Source of the DNA: Anianabacter salinae
GTDB taxonomy: Bacteria; Pseudomonadota; Alphaproteobacteria; Rhodobacterales; Rhodobacteraceae
Length of the DNA: 64,000 nt
NCBI RefSeq assembly: GCF_019061145.1
Contig: NZ_JAHQZS010000002.1
Span: 558,001-622,000, forward strand
Direction: 5' to 3'
The notes beneath the pieces were generated by a model, which saw only the letters and a program-made list of their open reading frames with translations, searched no databases and had not been told where the DNA came from. Both the position numbers and the translations under genes were made by a program. This document shows, one piece after another, positions 1 to 8,591 of the stretch (position 1 is its first letter; the number at the start of each line of letters is the position of its first letter).

Positions 1-573
1 ATCATCGACTGGGCGATGACGCAGGCGCTGGAGCGACTGGGATTTGCCACCAGCGGCGAGCTGGCCGCCTTCTTTGCCATCGTGAGGCCAGATGAGGCCA
101 AGGCATGGTGCGCCGAGGCGCTGGCGGACGGCCGCCTGATCGAGATCGACATCGAACTTGCGGACGGCGCGCTGCGCCGTAGTTTCACGACCGAGGCGAT
201 GCTGGACAGTGTCGCAGGGCTGCCTGCGCCCTCGTCGCGCCTGCGCCTCCTAAGCCCCTTCGATCCTGCCTTGCGGGACCGCGCCCGCGCCGAGCGGCTG
301 TTCGGCTTTCACTACCGCATCGAGATCTTCGTGCCCGAGGCGCAGCGCAAATATGGCTATTATGTCTTTCCGGTGATGCAGGGCGACCGGATCATCGGAC
401 GGCTGGACGCGCGGCGCAGCGAGGGCGCGATCGAGGTGCAGGCATTCTGGCCCGAGAGGGGCCGGAAGGCGGGCAAGACCCTGACCACGAGCCTTGAGCG
501 TGAACTGACTCGCGTTTGCGCGTTGGCCGGAACGGACGCGGTGCGCTTTGTAGGCGGCTGGCTGCGAGCTTGA
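1..573 (+). CDS. YcaQ-like winged-helix protein, 3' part
   Basis: The reading frame is open from base 1, so this is the C-terminal 190 codons of a gene that begins upstream of the window. The segment LSPFDPALRDR, followed by LFGFHYRIEIFVPEAQRK and KYGYYVFPVMQGDRIIGRLDAR, is the characteristic C-terminal signature of the YcaQ/DUF1006 winged-helix family (COG3214). E. coli YcaQ is a DNA glycosylase acting on interstrand crosslinks, so a role in crosslink repair is plausible but inferred from family only; many relatives are uncharacterised. The catalytic N-terminal part lies outside the window and cannot be checked. The next gene starts 123 bp downstream on the same strand. Confidence 0.85.
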   Translation: MIDWAMTQALERLGFATSGELAAFFAIVRPDEAKAWCAEALADGRLIEIDIELADGALRRSFTTEAMLDSVAGLPAPSSRLRLLSPFDPALRDRARAERLFGFHYRIEIFVPEAQRKYGYYVFPVMQGDRIIGRLDARRSEGAIEVQAFWPERGRKAGKTLTTSLERELTRVCALAGTDAVRFVGGWLRA

Positions 574-696
574 TGCGGGCTTGATTTGGGCCTTCACATC
601 CCCGTGGCTCGCGGTTTTCAATCGCGCGTGATGCACCATACTCTGACGTGAAACAGCGTGACCGACCGCACAACAGACCCAAGAGGAGGGCACCAG

Positions 697-1191
697 ATGA
701 CCAAGGCCCCTCAAAGCCGCCGCCGCTTCATCGTCGCCGGGGCAGCGATGCTCGCCGCCCCCGCGCTGATCCGGCCCGCCCTGGCGCAAGACCTTGCGCC
801 GACGCAGACCATGCGCGGCGGGTCGAACAACTACCGTCCCGGCGCCCCCATCGTCGAGCGCATCGGCGGCGGCGGGTTCCAGATGACCGGCACCGTGCGC
901 CGCGCCGGGGACGGCGCCCCGCTGGAAGGCATCCGCATTCAGATCTGGGCGCACACCACCGAAGGACACGAGCGCGACCCTCATAGCCACGGCGCGACGC
1001 TGACCGGGGCGGACGGGACGTTCCGCATGGACATGCCGCAGATCGTCCCGGCCTTCGGGCAGCCGCACGGGCATCTGGCCTATGACGCGGATCATGACGG
1101 GAACGGCTTTCGCACCGTGTTCCTGCGGCCGGTCATGTCCAGCGCCCGCGACACCGGCCTGAGCGCGGACTTCATCCTTCAACCGGCCTGA
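697..1191 (+). CDS. Tat-exported intradiol dioxygenase-like protein
   Basis: This 164-residue protein starts at the ATG preceded by AGAGGAGGG rather than at the upstream ATG at 658. The N-terminus carries a twin-arginine signal (SRRRFIVAGAAM) and an Ala-x-Ala-type cleavage region near residue 30, so the protein is predicted to be exported folded. The mature part contains a beta-sandwich sequence (FQMTGTVRRAGDGAPLEGIRI, then GADGTFRMDMP) typical of the intradiol-dioxygenase/transthyretin-like fold. Possible iron ligands are a Tyr in NNYRPG and the His-x-His in QPHGHLAY, but a full 2-His/2-Tyr set is not proven, so true ring cleavage is uncertain. The next gene starts 2 bp downstream and encodes a b-heme membrane protein, which suggests a redox partner. 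Confidence 0.75.
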   Translation: MTKAPQSRRRFIVAGAAMLAAPALIRPALAQDLAPTQTMRGGSNNYRPGAPIVERIGGGGFQMTGTVRRAGDGAPLEGIRIQIWAHTTEGHERDPHSHGATLTGADGTFRMDMPQIVPAFGQPHGHLAYDADHDGNGFRTVFLRPVMSSARDTGLSADFILQPA

Positions 1192-1193
1192 TC

Positions 1194-1817
1194 GTGCCGC
1201 CGCGCCTGCGTGCCGTCCTGGTCTGGTCCGCCCTGATCCTGGTGCTGGCCTTGCCGCTGGCGGTAGCAGCGTCCAGCCCGCTGCTGGCGTGGCGCGGCCC
1301 GGTCTATATCGCGGCGGGGTTCGCGGGCGTGGTGGCGATGGCGCTTCTGCTGCTGCAACCGCTGCTGGCGGGCGGATATCTTCCGGGGCTTCGCGCGCGA
1401 GGGGGGCGCGGCGTTCACCGCCGCGTCGGCGGCGTGCTTCTGATCGCGGTCGCTTTGCACGTCGGCGGTCTGTGGCTCACCAGCCCGCCCGACGTGATCG
1501 ACGCGCTGACCTTCACATCGCCCACACCGTTCTCGGCCTGGGGCGTGGTGGCGATGTGGGCGATGCTGGGCGCGGCGGGGTTCGCCCTGCTGCGCGGTCG
1601 GCTGTCGCGCTGGCCGCGCGCGTGGCGCATCGGGCACCGCCTGCTGGTGGCGATCGTGGTCGTCACCAGTGTGGTTCACGCGATGCTGATCGAAGGCACC
1701 ATGGGCACGCTGTCCAAGGCGGTCCTGTGCGCGGCGGCGCTTGCCGCGACGATCAAGGTGCTGCTCGACCTGCGCACATGGGCCCTGCTGCGCGGCGCCC
1801 GAAAGCGTCAGGCGTAG
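1194..1817 (+). CDS. Ferric reductase-like transmembrane protein
   Basis: This 207-residue integral membrane protein begins with GTG two bases after the preceding stop, so the two genes are almost certainly cotranscribed. About five to six hydrophobic segments are visible. Two helices each contain a His-x13-His pair (HRRVGGVLLIAVALH around residue 74 and HRLLVAIVVVTSVVH around residue 147), the spacing that ligates two stacked b-hemes in the ferric reductase/MsrQ/NOX membrane family. No FAD or NAD(P)H domain is present, so it would need a partner for electrons. Its 3' end overlaps the convergent Hint-protein gene by 10 bp. The coupling to an exported dioxygenase-like protein suggests electron delivery across the membrane, which is inference. 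Confidence 0.78.
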   Translation: MPPRLRAVLVWSALILVLALPLAVAASSPLLAWRGPVYIAAGFAGVVAMALLLLQPLLAGGYLPGLRARGGRGVHRRVGGVLLIAVALHVGGLWLTSPPDVIDALTFTSPTPFSAWGVVAMWAMLGAAGFALLRGRLSRWPRAWRIGHRLLVAIVVVTSVVHAMLIEGTMGTLSKAVLCAAALAATIKVLLDLRTWALLRGARKRQA

Positions 1818-4108
1818 GATCGCAGCAGGCTGGCCTCGTGCTTTTTCAGGCAGGGGCGCGCGGTCGGACCATAGGTCTCGGGATGGCTGCGCAGTTCGGG
1901 AAAAAGTCCGAACAGCTCGTCCCGGCTCGGATCGGACAGCGCCGACAACCCGACGCTGCCGACATGGAAGCTTTCGGTCGCAGCGCCGTCGGCATAGATC
2001 ACCTCGTGGCGGTCGAACATGACGTGGATATACGTCACCTGCGCCTGCGGAACGGCGACCACGTCGCGCCCGTCGATCAGGTGCCGGGCGGCGACCAGGA
2101 CCTCGTCGCAGCCGAACAGCAACTCCGCCTTGTAGCCGGTGAACAAGAGACGGTGCTGCGGCGAGACCAGAAGCGGCGCGCGCGCGCCGTCCATCACATG
2201 CGCAGCCACGCGGACAGGCGCAAAAGCGTCGACGCCGGGCACAGTGCGGCTGCCGACCCAACGGATCGGTTGCACGCCGTTGTCGCGCGTCACCACCAGA
2301 TCGCCGATGCGCAGAGTCTCGACGGCGCACAGGCCATGCGGCGTGAGGATGCCCGCGCCGGGGGTGAAACAGATGATGTTCTCGATTTCCGAGAAGCTGA
2401 CGACGGTGCCGTCCGACAGCGTGTAAGAGCCGGAGAACCCGCCCGCAGCGTCGTCGGTGTTGGTGAAGGTGATGTCGTCTTCGGTGATCCCGTCCGACAG
2501 ATACAAGGTGTCGCCGTCAGTCTCGTCGCCCTCGCCGCCGACGATGGTGATGGTCCCGGTTCCGGTCTCGGTGGGCGTCTGGACCGTGAACGTGTCGTCG
2601 CCGTCGCCGCCATAGGCCGCGTCGTTCTCGCCCACCAGCAGCGTGTCGTTGCCGCCTTCACCATAAAGGGTGTCGGCCCCGGCGCCGCCGTCGAGCGTGT
2701 CGTCGCCTGCGATTGCGTCATTGCCGACGATCAGCGGGCTTGTCGCAAGATCCTCGGGCGATCCGCCGGGCGGCGTCACACGGCCCGACAGCACGTTGCC
2801 GCCCGCGTTCTCCCAGTAGCGCACCTCGATGGTGTAGCTCTGGCCTTCCTGAAGCGTGACATCCCCGAAGCGCGCTGTGGGCCCCTGGTGGAAGTCGTTG
2901 TTCATGTAGTTGAGATTGCCGCCCGTCTGGTTGGCAAAGGTCAGCGGGTTGCCCTGGCTGTCGAGGATGCGGATCGTCGAGCCGTCGTCCGACGTTGTCT
3001 CGAAGCGGAAGACGCCCGTGTCCGAGGCAACCAATTGCGACGTGTAGATGACCCCGAAGTCTTCGGGGTTGGACCCGCCCCGCGCCTGGATGCCGTGGGC
3101 CGTCACGTCGAACTGCGACGATGTCCCCGATGCCGCCAGCGTGCCGCTCTCGATGGTGAACGCCTGGCCGTTCGCGCTGGTGAAGTCGCGGGTGTAGACT
3201 TCGTAGGACCAGCGTTCGGCCGTTCCGCCATCGCCATAAAGCGTGTCGGACCCTGCGCCGCCCTGCAGCTCGTCATTGCCCTCGCCGCCGGTCAGGGTGT
3301 CAGTGCCACCGCCGCCGTCCAGCTGATCGTTGCCCTGCCCGCCGCTGAGCGTGTCGCTGCCGCCTTCACCGAACAGCTGGTCGTTGCCTGCCTGGCCCTG
3401 GAGGTTGTCAGCACCTGCGCCGCCGGACACGACATCATCGCCTGCCCCGGCGAGAACCGTGTCGTTGCCGCCGCCTGCGTTGATGACATCGTCGTTGAAC
3501 CCGGCCCCGGTCAGGCCATCGCCGTTGTCGACGCGGTCGGACCCCGAAGCGATCGGTTCCACATAGCTGGCGTCGATCACGTCGGCGCCGCCGGTGCCGT
3601 CGATCACCCCGTCGTCCCAGCCCTGCTGCGCCCGGTCCGCGCCGAGGTTGGTGTTGGTGCTCGACACGACTTCGTCCAGCGTGATCGAGACGATGGGACC
3701 GGCCTCATATGCGGTCAAATCGGCGTTCGCACTGATCTCGGGGGCAAGGAACAACTCGCCCGATGTCGATTGCGCGATGACGGCCGAAACCGTCGCCGTG
3801 GTCCCGTTGGCGTAAGTGATCGTTGCGTTGAAGACTGTCAGGCCGTCGAACGTGAACGTCTGGACCCCGCTGCCGATGTCGGTCGTGAACTCGTCATTGG
3901 TCGTGTCGTTGTTCATGTCGAGCGCGGTGGCAGAGCCGCCGTTGTCGATCGTCGTCACGCTGGTGATGTGCTGGTAAAGCGGATCGCCCGGAGTGCCATA
4001 GGTCTGGTTCTCGAACAGTGCCGCGTTTTCGGCGTTACTGTTGCCTTCGGTCGGGTCGAGCGCCGTTGCCGAATTGCCGAGATGTATCCAGTTGAAGGTC
4101 GTTGGCAT
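1808..4108 (-). CDS. RTX-repeat / PA14-like / Hint-domain secreted protein
   Basis: This is a 766-residue acidic protein. The ORF extends to a TTG at 4132, but the ATG at 4108 (MPTTFNWI) with AAAGGG upstream is the better start. Order of parts: an N-terminal beta-rich region; glycine/aspartate-rich RTX nonapeptides (GGxGxDxLx) at about residues 190-300; a PA14-like beta domain at about 305-455; more RTX repeats; and a C-terminal Hint_2 domain starting near residue 590 with CFTPGAGILTPHG and the later block SPQHRLLFTG. RTX repeats bind calcium outside the cell and usually go with type I secretion. Hint domains of this bacterial type are common in Rhodobacteraceae and may self-process. No type I transporter gene lies nearby. 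Confidence 0.85.
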   Translation of the reverse strand: MPTTFNWIHLGNSATALDPTEGNSNAENAALFENQTYGTPGDPLYQHITSVTTIDNGGSATALDMNNDTTNDEFTTDIGSGVQTFTFDGLTVFNATITYANGTTATVSAVIAQSTSGELFLAPEISANADLTAYEAGPIVSITLDEVVSSTNTNLGADRAQQGWDDGVIDGTGGADVIDASYVEPIASGSDRVDNGDGLTGAGFNDDVINAGGGNDTVLAGAGDDVVSGGAGADNLQGQAGNDQLFGEGGSDTLSGGQGNDQLDGGGGTDTLTGGEGNDELQGGAGSDTLYGDGGTAERWSYEVYTRDFTSANGQAFTIESGTLAASGTSSQFDVTAHGIQARGGSNPEDFGVIYTSQLVASDTGVFRFETTSDDGSTIRILDSQGNPLTFANQTGGNLNYMNNDFHQGPTARFGDVTLQEGQSYTIEVRYWENAGGNVLSGRVTPPGGSPEDLATSPLIVGNDAIAGDDTLDGGAGADTLYGEGGNDTLLVGENDAAYGGDGDDTFTVQTPTETGTGTITIVGGEGDETDGDTLYLSDGITEDDITFTNTDDAAGGFSGSYTLSDGTVVSFSEIENIICFTPGAGILTPHGLCAVETLRIGDLVVTRDNGVQPIRWVGSRTVPGVDAFAPVRVAAHVMDGARAPLLVSPQHRLLFTGYKAELLFGCDEVLVAARHLIDGRDVVAVPQAQVTYIHVMFDRHEVIYADGAATESFHVGSVGLSALSDPSRDELFGLFPELRSHPETYGPTARPCLKKHEASLLRSYA

Positions 4109-4269
4109 GAATCCGAACCCTTTGTTTCCCAAGGAGGTACAAAGGGGGTGCGGCGCGAATGGGTAAAGATTGTGGCAAGATCAAGGCGGGATTGAAGGGG
4201 GAATGCGGCAGCCGGTGCAAGACTGTCCTCGGCCCGTGCTTTGGCGTGCCGAAACCGATGCTGCCCGAC
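4109..4269. other. Intergenic region between gntR 3' end and Hint gene 5' end
   Basis: This 161-bp stretch lies between the Hint protein start (minus strand) and the end of the gntR-type gene, also minus. It must hold the promoter of the Hint gene. I see no convincing terminator hairpin for the upstream ABC operon and no RNA gene. Confidence 0.4.
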
Positions 4270-5025
4270 CTATCGCGCGCCGCGCGCTCCCAGCTCGGTG
4301 TCGTCGCCGAACACCCGCCGCCAGCCCACCTTGATGACGGCGCGCATGGCGTCCTGCGCCGCGGCGGTGTCGCGCGCCGCGATGGCATCGACGATCAGTT
4401 GGTGATTGTCGCAAATCTTGATCTGCTGGTCCGGGTTGGGATCGGGAGAGGACCGCCGCAGAAGCGACAGCAGCGCCGCGCCGACCAGCGACACCACCGA
4501 GTAGAAGAATGCATTGCCCGCCGCATCGAAGACGGCGCGGTGAAATTCGAGATCCGCCAGCGAGAACGCGGTTTCGTCTTCGGCCCGGCGCATCGCGTCA
4601 ACGCAAGTGCCCATGCGCGCGATGTCCCGGTCGGTGGCATTGCGGGCGGCAAGGCCTGCCGCATGCGGCTCGAACGCCAGCCGCATCTCGAACAATTGTT
4701 CATAAAAGCTGTCGCTCGGCTCTCCGTCGAGATGCCAGCGCAGGACCTGGCTGTCGAACATGTTCCATTCGTGGCGCGGCCGCACCCTGGTTCCGACCCG
4801 CGCCTTGGCGACGATCATTCCCTTCGCGGCGAGAGTCTTCATCGCCTCGCGCAGCACGGTCCGAGAGACGCCGAACACCTCGACCAGTTCCTCGTCGCGC
4901 GGCAACAGCTCGCCCGAGGGCGGATCACCCGCGACGATCGCCCGGCCAATTCCCTCGACGACACGACCGTGGTTTCCGCTGCTTTCGCGCAGTCTGGGAT
5001 CGATCCGATCGAGGAATTGCTGCAT
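4270..5025 (-). CDS. FadR-family GntR transcriptional regulator
   Basis: This 251-residue DNA-binding protein is the last gene of the ytfQRT-yjfF operon. The ATG at 5025 (MQQFLDRIDP) lies one base beyond the permease stop; the longer ORF to 5142 runs inside the permease gene and is rejected. Residues about 20-90 form the GntR winged helix (LLPRDEELVEVFGVSRTVLREAM). The C-terminal FCD domain shows the usual Asp/His metal-site pattern (LADLEFHRAVFDAAGN, then DNHQLIVDAI). Its position implies autoregulation of the sugar operon with the sugar or a metabolite as effector. A matching GT-N3-AC palindrome sits upstream of ytfQ at 9583-9591. Confidence 0.9.
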   Translation of the reverse strand: MQQFLDRIDPRLRESSGNHGRVVEGIGRAIVAGDPPSGELLPRDEELVEVFGVSRTVLREAMKTLAAKGMIVAKARVGTRVRPRHEWNMFDSQVLRWHLDGEPSDSFYEQLFEMRLAFEPHAAGLAARNATDRDIARMGTCVDAMRRAEDETAFSLADLEFHRAVFDAAGNAFFYSVVSLVGAALLSLLRRSSPDPNPDQQIKICDNHQLIVDAIAARDTAAAQDAMRAVIKVGWRRVFGDDTELGARGAR

Positions 5026-5026
5026 G

Positions 5027-5992
5027 TCAGGTTCTTTGCTGTTGTTGCCCCACCACAAGAAGGCCCTTCTGAAGCAAGATAAACAGAAGGAGAAGCATTC
5101 CAATCGCGATCTTCGTCCACCAGCTGGAAAGCGAGCCGTCAAAGACGATGTAGGTCTGGATGAGGCCCATCGTCAGCACCCCGATCAGCGTGCCAAAGAC
5201 ATAGCCCGATCCGCCCGTCAGGATCGTGCCGCCGATCACCACCGTGGCGATCGCCGTCAACTCGGTTCCCACCGTCGCCAGTGGATATCCCGAACCGGTA
5301 TAGATCGAGAACACGATCCCCGACAGCCCGGCCATGAACCCCGAGAAGGCATAGATCAGCACGGTTGTCCGGCCCACCGCGACGCCCATCAGCCGCGCGG
5401 TATGCTCGCCCCCGCCAAGAGCAAAGACCGCCGTGCCGAACCTTGTGCGATGCGCCAGGATCGACCCGGCAAGCACCGCGACAAGCATCAGCACCCCGAT
5501 CAGCGTCAGCCGCCCGCCGCCCGGCATCCGGTAATAGGCATCCTGCAGCAGGTCATAGAAGGCATGGTCTATCGGGACGCTGTCGATGGTCAGCATGTAG
5601 GCCGCCCCGCGCGCCAGGAACATGCCCGCAAGCGTCACGATGAAGGGCGGCATCGACAACCCGTGGATCAGCCCGCCCATCGCCGCACCGAAGGCCGTGG
5701 TGACGGCCAGCAAGAGCGCGAAGACGACCAGCGGATGCAAGCCCGTCGATTGCAGGAGCACCGCGATGAACACGCCCGAGAAGGCGATCACCGAGCCGAC
5801 CGACAGATCGATCCCGCCCGACAGGATCACCACCGTCATGCCAACCGCGACGATCCCGAGATAGGCGTTGTCGGTCAGAAGGTTGCCGATCACCCGAGTG
5901 GACAGCATCGCGGGGAACTGCAGATAGCAGATCAGGTAGGCGATCAGGAAGATCACCACCGTCGCATAGAGCGGAAGCACACGGGCGTTCAT
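5027..5992 (-). CDS. yjfF: Galactofuranose-type ABC transporter permease YjfF
   Basis: This 321-residue inner-membrane permease starts at the ATG at 5992, overlapping the ytfT stop by four bases (ATGA). The long frame running to 7030 is antisense-like noise over ytfT. The conserved segment GMTVVILSGGIDLSVGSV, and a later GGTILTGGSGYVFGTLIG, are the hallmarks of the RbsC/AraH-type sugar permease family. It pairs with YtfT as the second membrane subunit, the arrangement of the E. coli ytfQRT-yjfF galactofuranose importer. Substrate assignment rests mainly on the very close similarity of the binding protein to E. coli YtfQ. Confidence 0.88.
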   Translation of the reverse strand: MNARVLPLYATVVIFLIAYLICYLQFPAMLSTRVIGNLLTDNAYLGIVAVGMTVVILSGGIDLSVGSVIAFSGVFIAVLLQSTGLHPLVVFALLLAVTTAFGAAMGGLIHGLSMPPFIVTLAGMFLARGAAYMLTIDSVPIDHAFYDLLQDAYYRMPGGGRLTLIGVLMLVAVLAGSILAHRTRFGTAVFALGGGEHTARLMGVAVGRTTVLIYAFSGFMAGLSGIVFSIYTGSGYPLATVGTELTAIATVVIGGTILTGGSGYVFGTLIGVLTMGLIQTYIVFDGSLSSWWTKIAIGMLLLLFILLQKGLLVVGQQQQRT

Positions 5993-7005
5993 TCTGCAGG
6001 CTCCTTCGTGCGGTTGGCCGCCCGTTGCGGCCGTTTGAACACTAGCGACAGCTGCGGGCCCAGCGTCGGCGACTGCAGCACAAGGATGATGACCACCAGC
6101 CCGGCCTTGATGACGAGGTTGAACTCGGACGGGAAGCCCGCCAGCAGGATGCCGGTGTCGATGGTCTGGATGATGAACGCCCCGACCAGCGACGCCGCGA
6201 TCGAGAACCTCCCGCCCAGCAGCGACGTGCCGCCGATGACGACCGCAAGGATCGCGTCCAGCTCCAGCCACAGACCCGCATTGTTGGCGTCCGCGCCGCG
6301 AATGTCGGCCGCGACGATGATCCCGGCGATAGCCGCGCATAGGCCCGACGCCATGTATACCGCGATCAGCAGAACCCGCGCATTCACCCCGGCCAGCGCG
6401 CTGGCAGGCCGGTTCACGCCGATGGCCTCGATCAGAAGGCCCAGAGCGGTGCGGCGCACCAGCACGCCGAATGCGATGCCGGTGGCGATCCAGACGAGGA
6501 TCGGCGTCGGGATGCCCAGCACGTCCCCAGCCCCGAAGAACGCGAGGCCCTCGTGGCTGAAGGTCAGGATGCGCCCTTCGGTAATCATCTGGGCGACACC
6601 GCGCCCCGCGACCATCAGGATCAGCGTCGCCACGATGGGCTGGATGCCGAAGATGGCGACCAAGACCCCGTTCCAGATGCCGCACAGAACCCCGGCGCCA
6701 AGCCCGACCGCCAGCGATGTCGCAAGGCCAAGGTCGTTCGCAACCGCCCAAGCCGACGCCGCGCCGCAGATCGCCATGACGGCCCCGACGCTCAGGTCGA
6801 TGCCGCGCGTGGCGATCACCAGCGTCATGCCCACCGCCAGCAGCGCGACCGGCGCGCCGCGCTTCAGAACATCGACGCCGCTGCCGACAAGGCGCCCGTC
6901 GACAAGATCCACGGCAAGGAAGCTGGGAAAGGAGGCCGTGACCAGCGCGATCACGGCAGCAAGCGTCAGAAGTTGCGGGGCAAGGCGGCGCAGCCCGGTG
7001 GTCAT
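5989..7005 (-). CDS. ytfT: Galactofuranose-type ABC transporter permease YtfT
   Basis: This 338-residue permease is translationally coupled at both ends: its ATG at 7005 overlaps the ATPase stop (ATGA), and its stop overlaps the yjfF start in the same way. About nine to ten hydrophobic segments are visible. The segment GMTLVIATRGIDLSVGAVM is the family signature and GGTSLLGGRFSI the typical cytoplasmic coupling region. The N-terminal order of segments matches YtfT rather than RbsC. It forms the heteromeric channel with YjfF and receives sugar from YtfQ. Confidence 0.88.
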   Translation of the reverse strand: MTTGLRRLAPQLLTLAAVIALVTASFPSFLAVDLVDGRLVGSGVDVLKRGAPVALLAVGMTLVIATRGIDLSVGAVMAICGAASAWAVANDLGLATSLAVGLGAGVLCGIWNGVLVAIFGIQPIVATLILMVAGRGVAQMITEGRILTFSHEGLAFFGAGDVLGIPTPILVWIATGIAFGVLVRRTALGLLIEAIGVNRPASALAGVNARVLLIAVYMASGLCAAIAGIIVAADIRGADANNAGLWLELDAILAVVIGGTSLLGGRFSIAASLVGAFIIQTIDTGILLAGFPSEFNLVIKAGLVVIILVLQSPTLGPQLSLVFKRPQRAANRTKEPAE

Positions 7006-8507
7006 GTCGTGGCCCTTTCGGCGGGGTCATGGGCAGCGATGGCGCTGATGATCCGGTCGGTCTGGATGTCGTCGCCCACCAATTCGGAGACGTGCTTTCG
7101 GTCCCGCACCACGATCACCCGGTCGGACGCGGCGATCAACTCGTCGAACTCGGACGAGATCAGAAGGATCGACATGCCCTTGTCCGTCAGATCACCGATC
7201 AGCTTCAGGATCTCGGCGTGGGCGCCGACGTCGATGCCGCGCGTCGGCTCGTCAAGGATCAGGAACCTGGGGTTCATTGCCAGCCAGCGCGCCAGAACAA
7301 CCTTTTGCTGGTTGCCCCCCGACAGATCACCCACCCGCTTTTCCGCGTCGGGCGTGCGGATATCGAGGCGCCGGATATAGTCATCCGCCAGCGCGGCCTG
7401 TTCGGCGCGGGGGATCGGGTTGGCCCAGCCCCGCCGCGCCTGCAGCGCCAGCGCGATATTCTCGCGCACCGACAGGTCGGCGACGATGCCGTCGGTCTTG
7501 CGGTCCTCGGGCGCATAGCCGAAGCCTTGGGCGATGGCGGCGCGCGGTGATCCGAGATCAAGCGCACCGCTGCTGTCCCGCGCCTTGCCGCTGTCGGCGG
7601 GCGTGCGGCCGAACAGGGCATCGGCGGTTTCGGTCCGACCCGACCCCAAAAGTCCGGCCAGTCCGATCACCTCGCCTTCGCGCACGGTCAGATCGAACGG
7701 ATCGACCTTGCCGCGCCGCCCGAACCCGGTGAACATCAGAAGATCGGCGCCGCCGCGTTGCGCCGCGCGGCGTGTCTCGGCGGCTTCAAGTTCGTGGCCG
7801 AGCATGTGGTGGATCAGTCCGACCCGGTCCATCGACGCGGTATCGGCCGTGACCACATGCCGTCCGTTGCGCAGGACGGTCAGCCGGTCGCTGAGCGAGA
7901 ACACCTGATCGAGGAAATGCGAAATGAAGACGATCCCCAACCCGCGCGTCCGAAGCCCGCGCACCACCTCGAACAGCGTCTCGGTCTCGCGGGCGTCAAG
8001 GCTGGCGGTCGGCTCGTCGAGAATCAGCACCTTGCCGGACAGCGCGACGGCGCGGGCGATGGCGACGATCTGCTGCACCGCCACCGAGTAGCTGCCCAAC
8101 TCGCGTGTGACGTTGACCGCGTCGAGCCCGTATCCTGCCAGCATCTCTTCGGCGTCGGCGCGCATCCTGCGGCCCGAGATCATGCCGAACCGGGTCGGCT
8201 GGCGCCCGAAGGTCAGGTTTTCCGCCACGGTCAGGTTGGGCAGAAGGTTGACCTCCTGGTAGACGGTGCCGATGCCCAGCGTCTGCGCTTCGTGGGTCGA
8301 TGCGGGCGAAATCGGCTGTCCGTCGAGTTCGATCTGGCCGCTGTCTCGGGCATGAACTCCCGTCAAACATTTGATAAGCGTGGATTTTCCGGCCCCGTTC
8401 TCGCCCAGAAGCGCGTGAACCTCGCCCGCCTTGAGGTCAAAGCGCACGTTGTCCAGCGCAAGCGTGCCGGGGAACGATTTGGTCAGATCGCGGATCGTCA
8501 GAAGCAT
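7002..8507 (-). CDS. ytfR: Sugar ABC transporter ATP-binding protein YtfR
   Basis: This 501-residue protein has two ABC domains in tandem, as in RbsA/YtfR. The first has a full Walker A (LLGENGAGKST) near residue 35 and Walker B (LDEPTASLD). The second has a degenerate P-loop (GLLGSGRTE near residue 278) but an intact signature (LSGGNQQKV) and Walker B (LDEPTRGIDVG), a pattern normal for this family. It energises uptake through YtfT/YjfF. The gene is separated from ytfQ by 84 bp containing a strong hairpin, which would lower its expression relative to the binding protein. Confidence 0.93.
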   Translation of the reverse strand: MLLTIRDLTKSFPGTLALDNVRFDLKAGEVHALLGENGAGKSTLIKCLTGVHARDSGQIELDGQPISPASTHEAQTLGIGTVYQEVNLLPNLTVAENLTFGRQPTRFGMISGRRMRADAEEMLAGYGLDAVNVTRELGSYSVAVQQIVAIARAVALSGKVLILDEPTASLDARETETLFEVVRGLRTRGLGIVFISHFLDQVFSLSDRLTVLRNGRHVVTADTASMDRVGLIHHMLGHELEAAETRRAAQRGGADLLMFTGFGRRGKVDPFDLTVREGEVIGLAGLLGSGRTETADALFGRTPADSGKARDSSGALDLGSPRAAIAQGFGYAPEDRKTDGIVADLSVRENIALALQARRGWANPIPRAEQAALADDYIRRLDIRTPDAEKRVGDLSGGNQQKVVLARWLAMNPRFLILDEPTRGIDVGAHAEILKLIGDLTDKGMSILLISSEFDELIAASDRVIVVRDRKHVSELVGDDIQTDRIISAIAAHDPAERATT

Positions 8508-8532
8508 CTGCCGCCTTTCAGCACAGGATCAG

Positions 8533-8558
8533 CACGGCGCCCCACCCGAGGCGCCGTG
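8533..8558 (-). promoter_or_regulatory. Intercistronic hairpin between ytfQ and ytfR
   Basis: A perfect 9-bp inverted repeat (CACGGCGCC at 8533-8541 and GGCGCCGTG at 8550-8558) with an 8-nt loop lies in the 84-bp gap. There is no following T-tract, so an mRNA-stabilising or partial-attenuation role after the binding-protein gene is more likely than full termination. Confidence 0.6.
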
Positions 8559-8591
8559 TGAAAGGCCCGTCAGGGCCCGGTCGCCACCAGA

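Noticed and set aside
1289-4195. 968-codon open frame on the plus strand
   Set aside because: It is antisense to the ferric-reductase and Hint/RTX genes, is very Arg/Ala-rich, and has no domain or ribosome-binding site; a by-product of high G+C.
4760-7048. 762-codon plus-strand frame over the ABC operon
   Set aside because: Antisense to gntR, yjfF and ytfT, which have clear family motifs; its translation is low-complexity.
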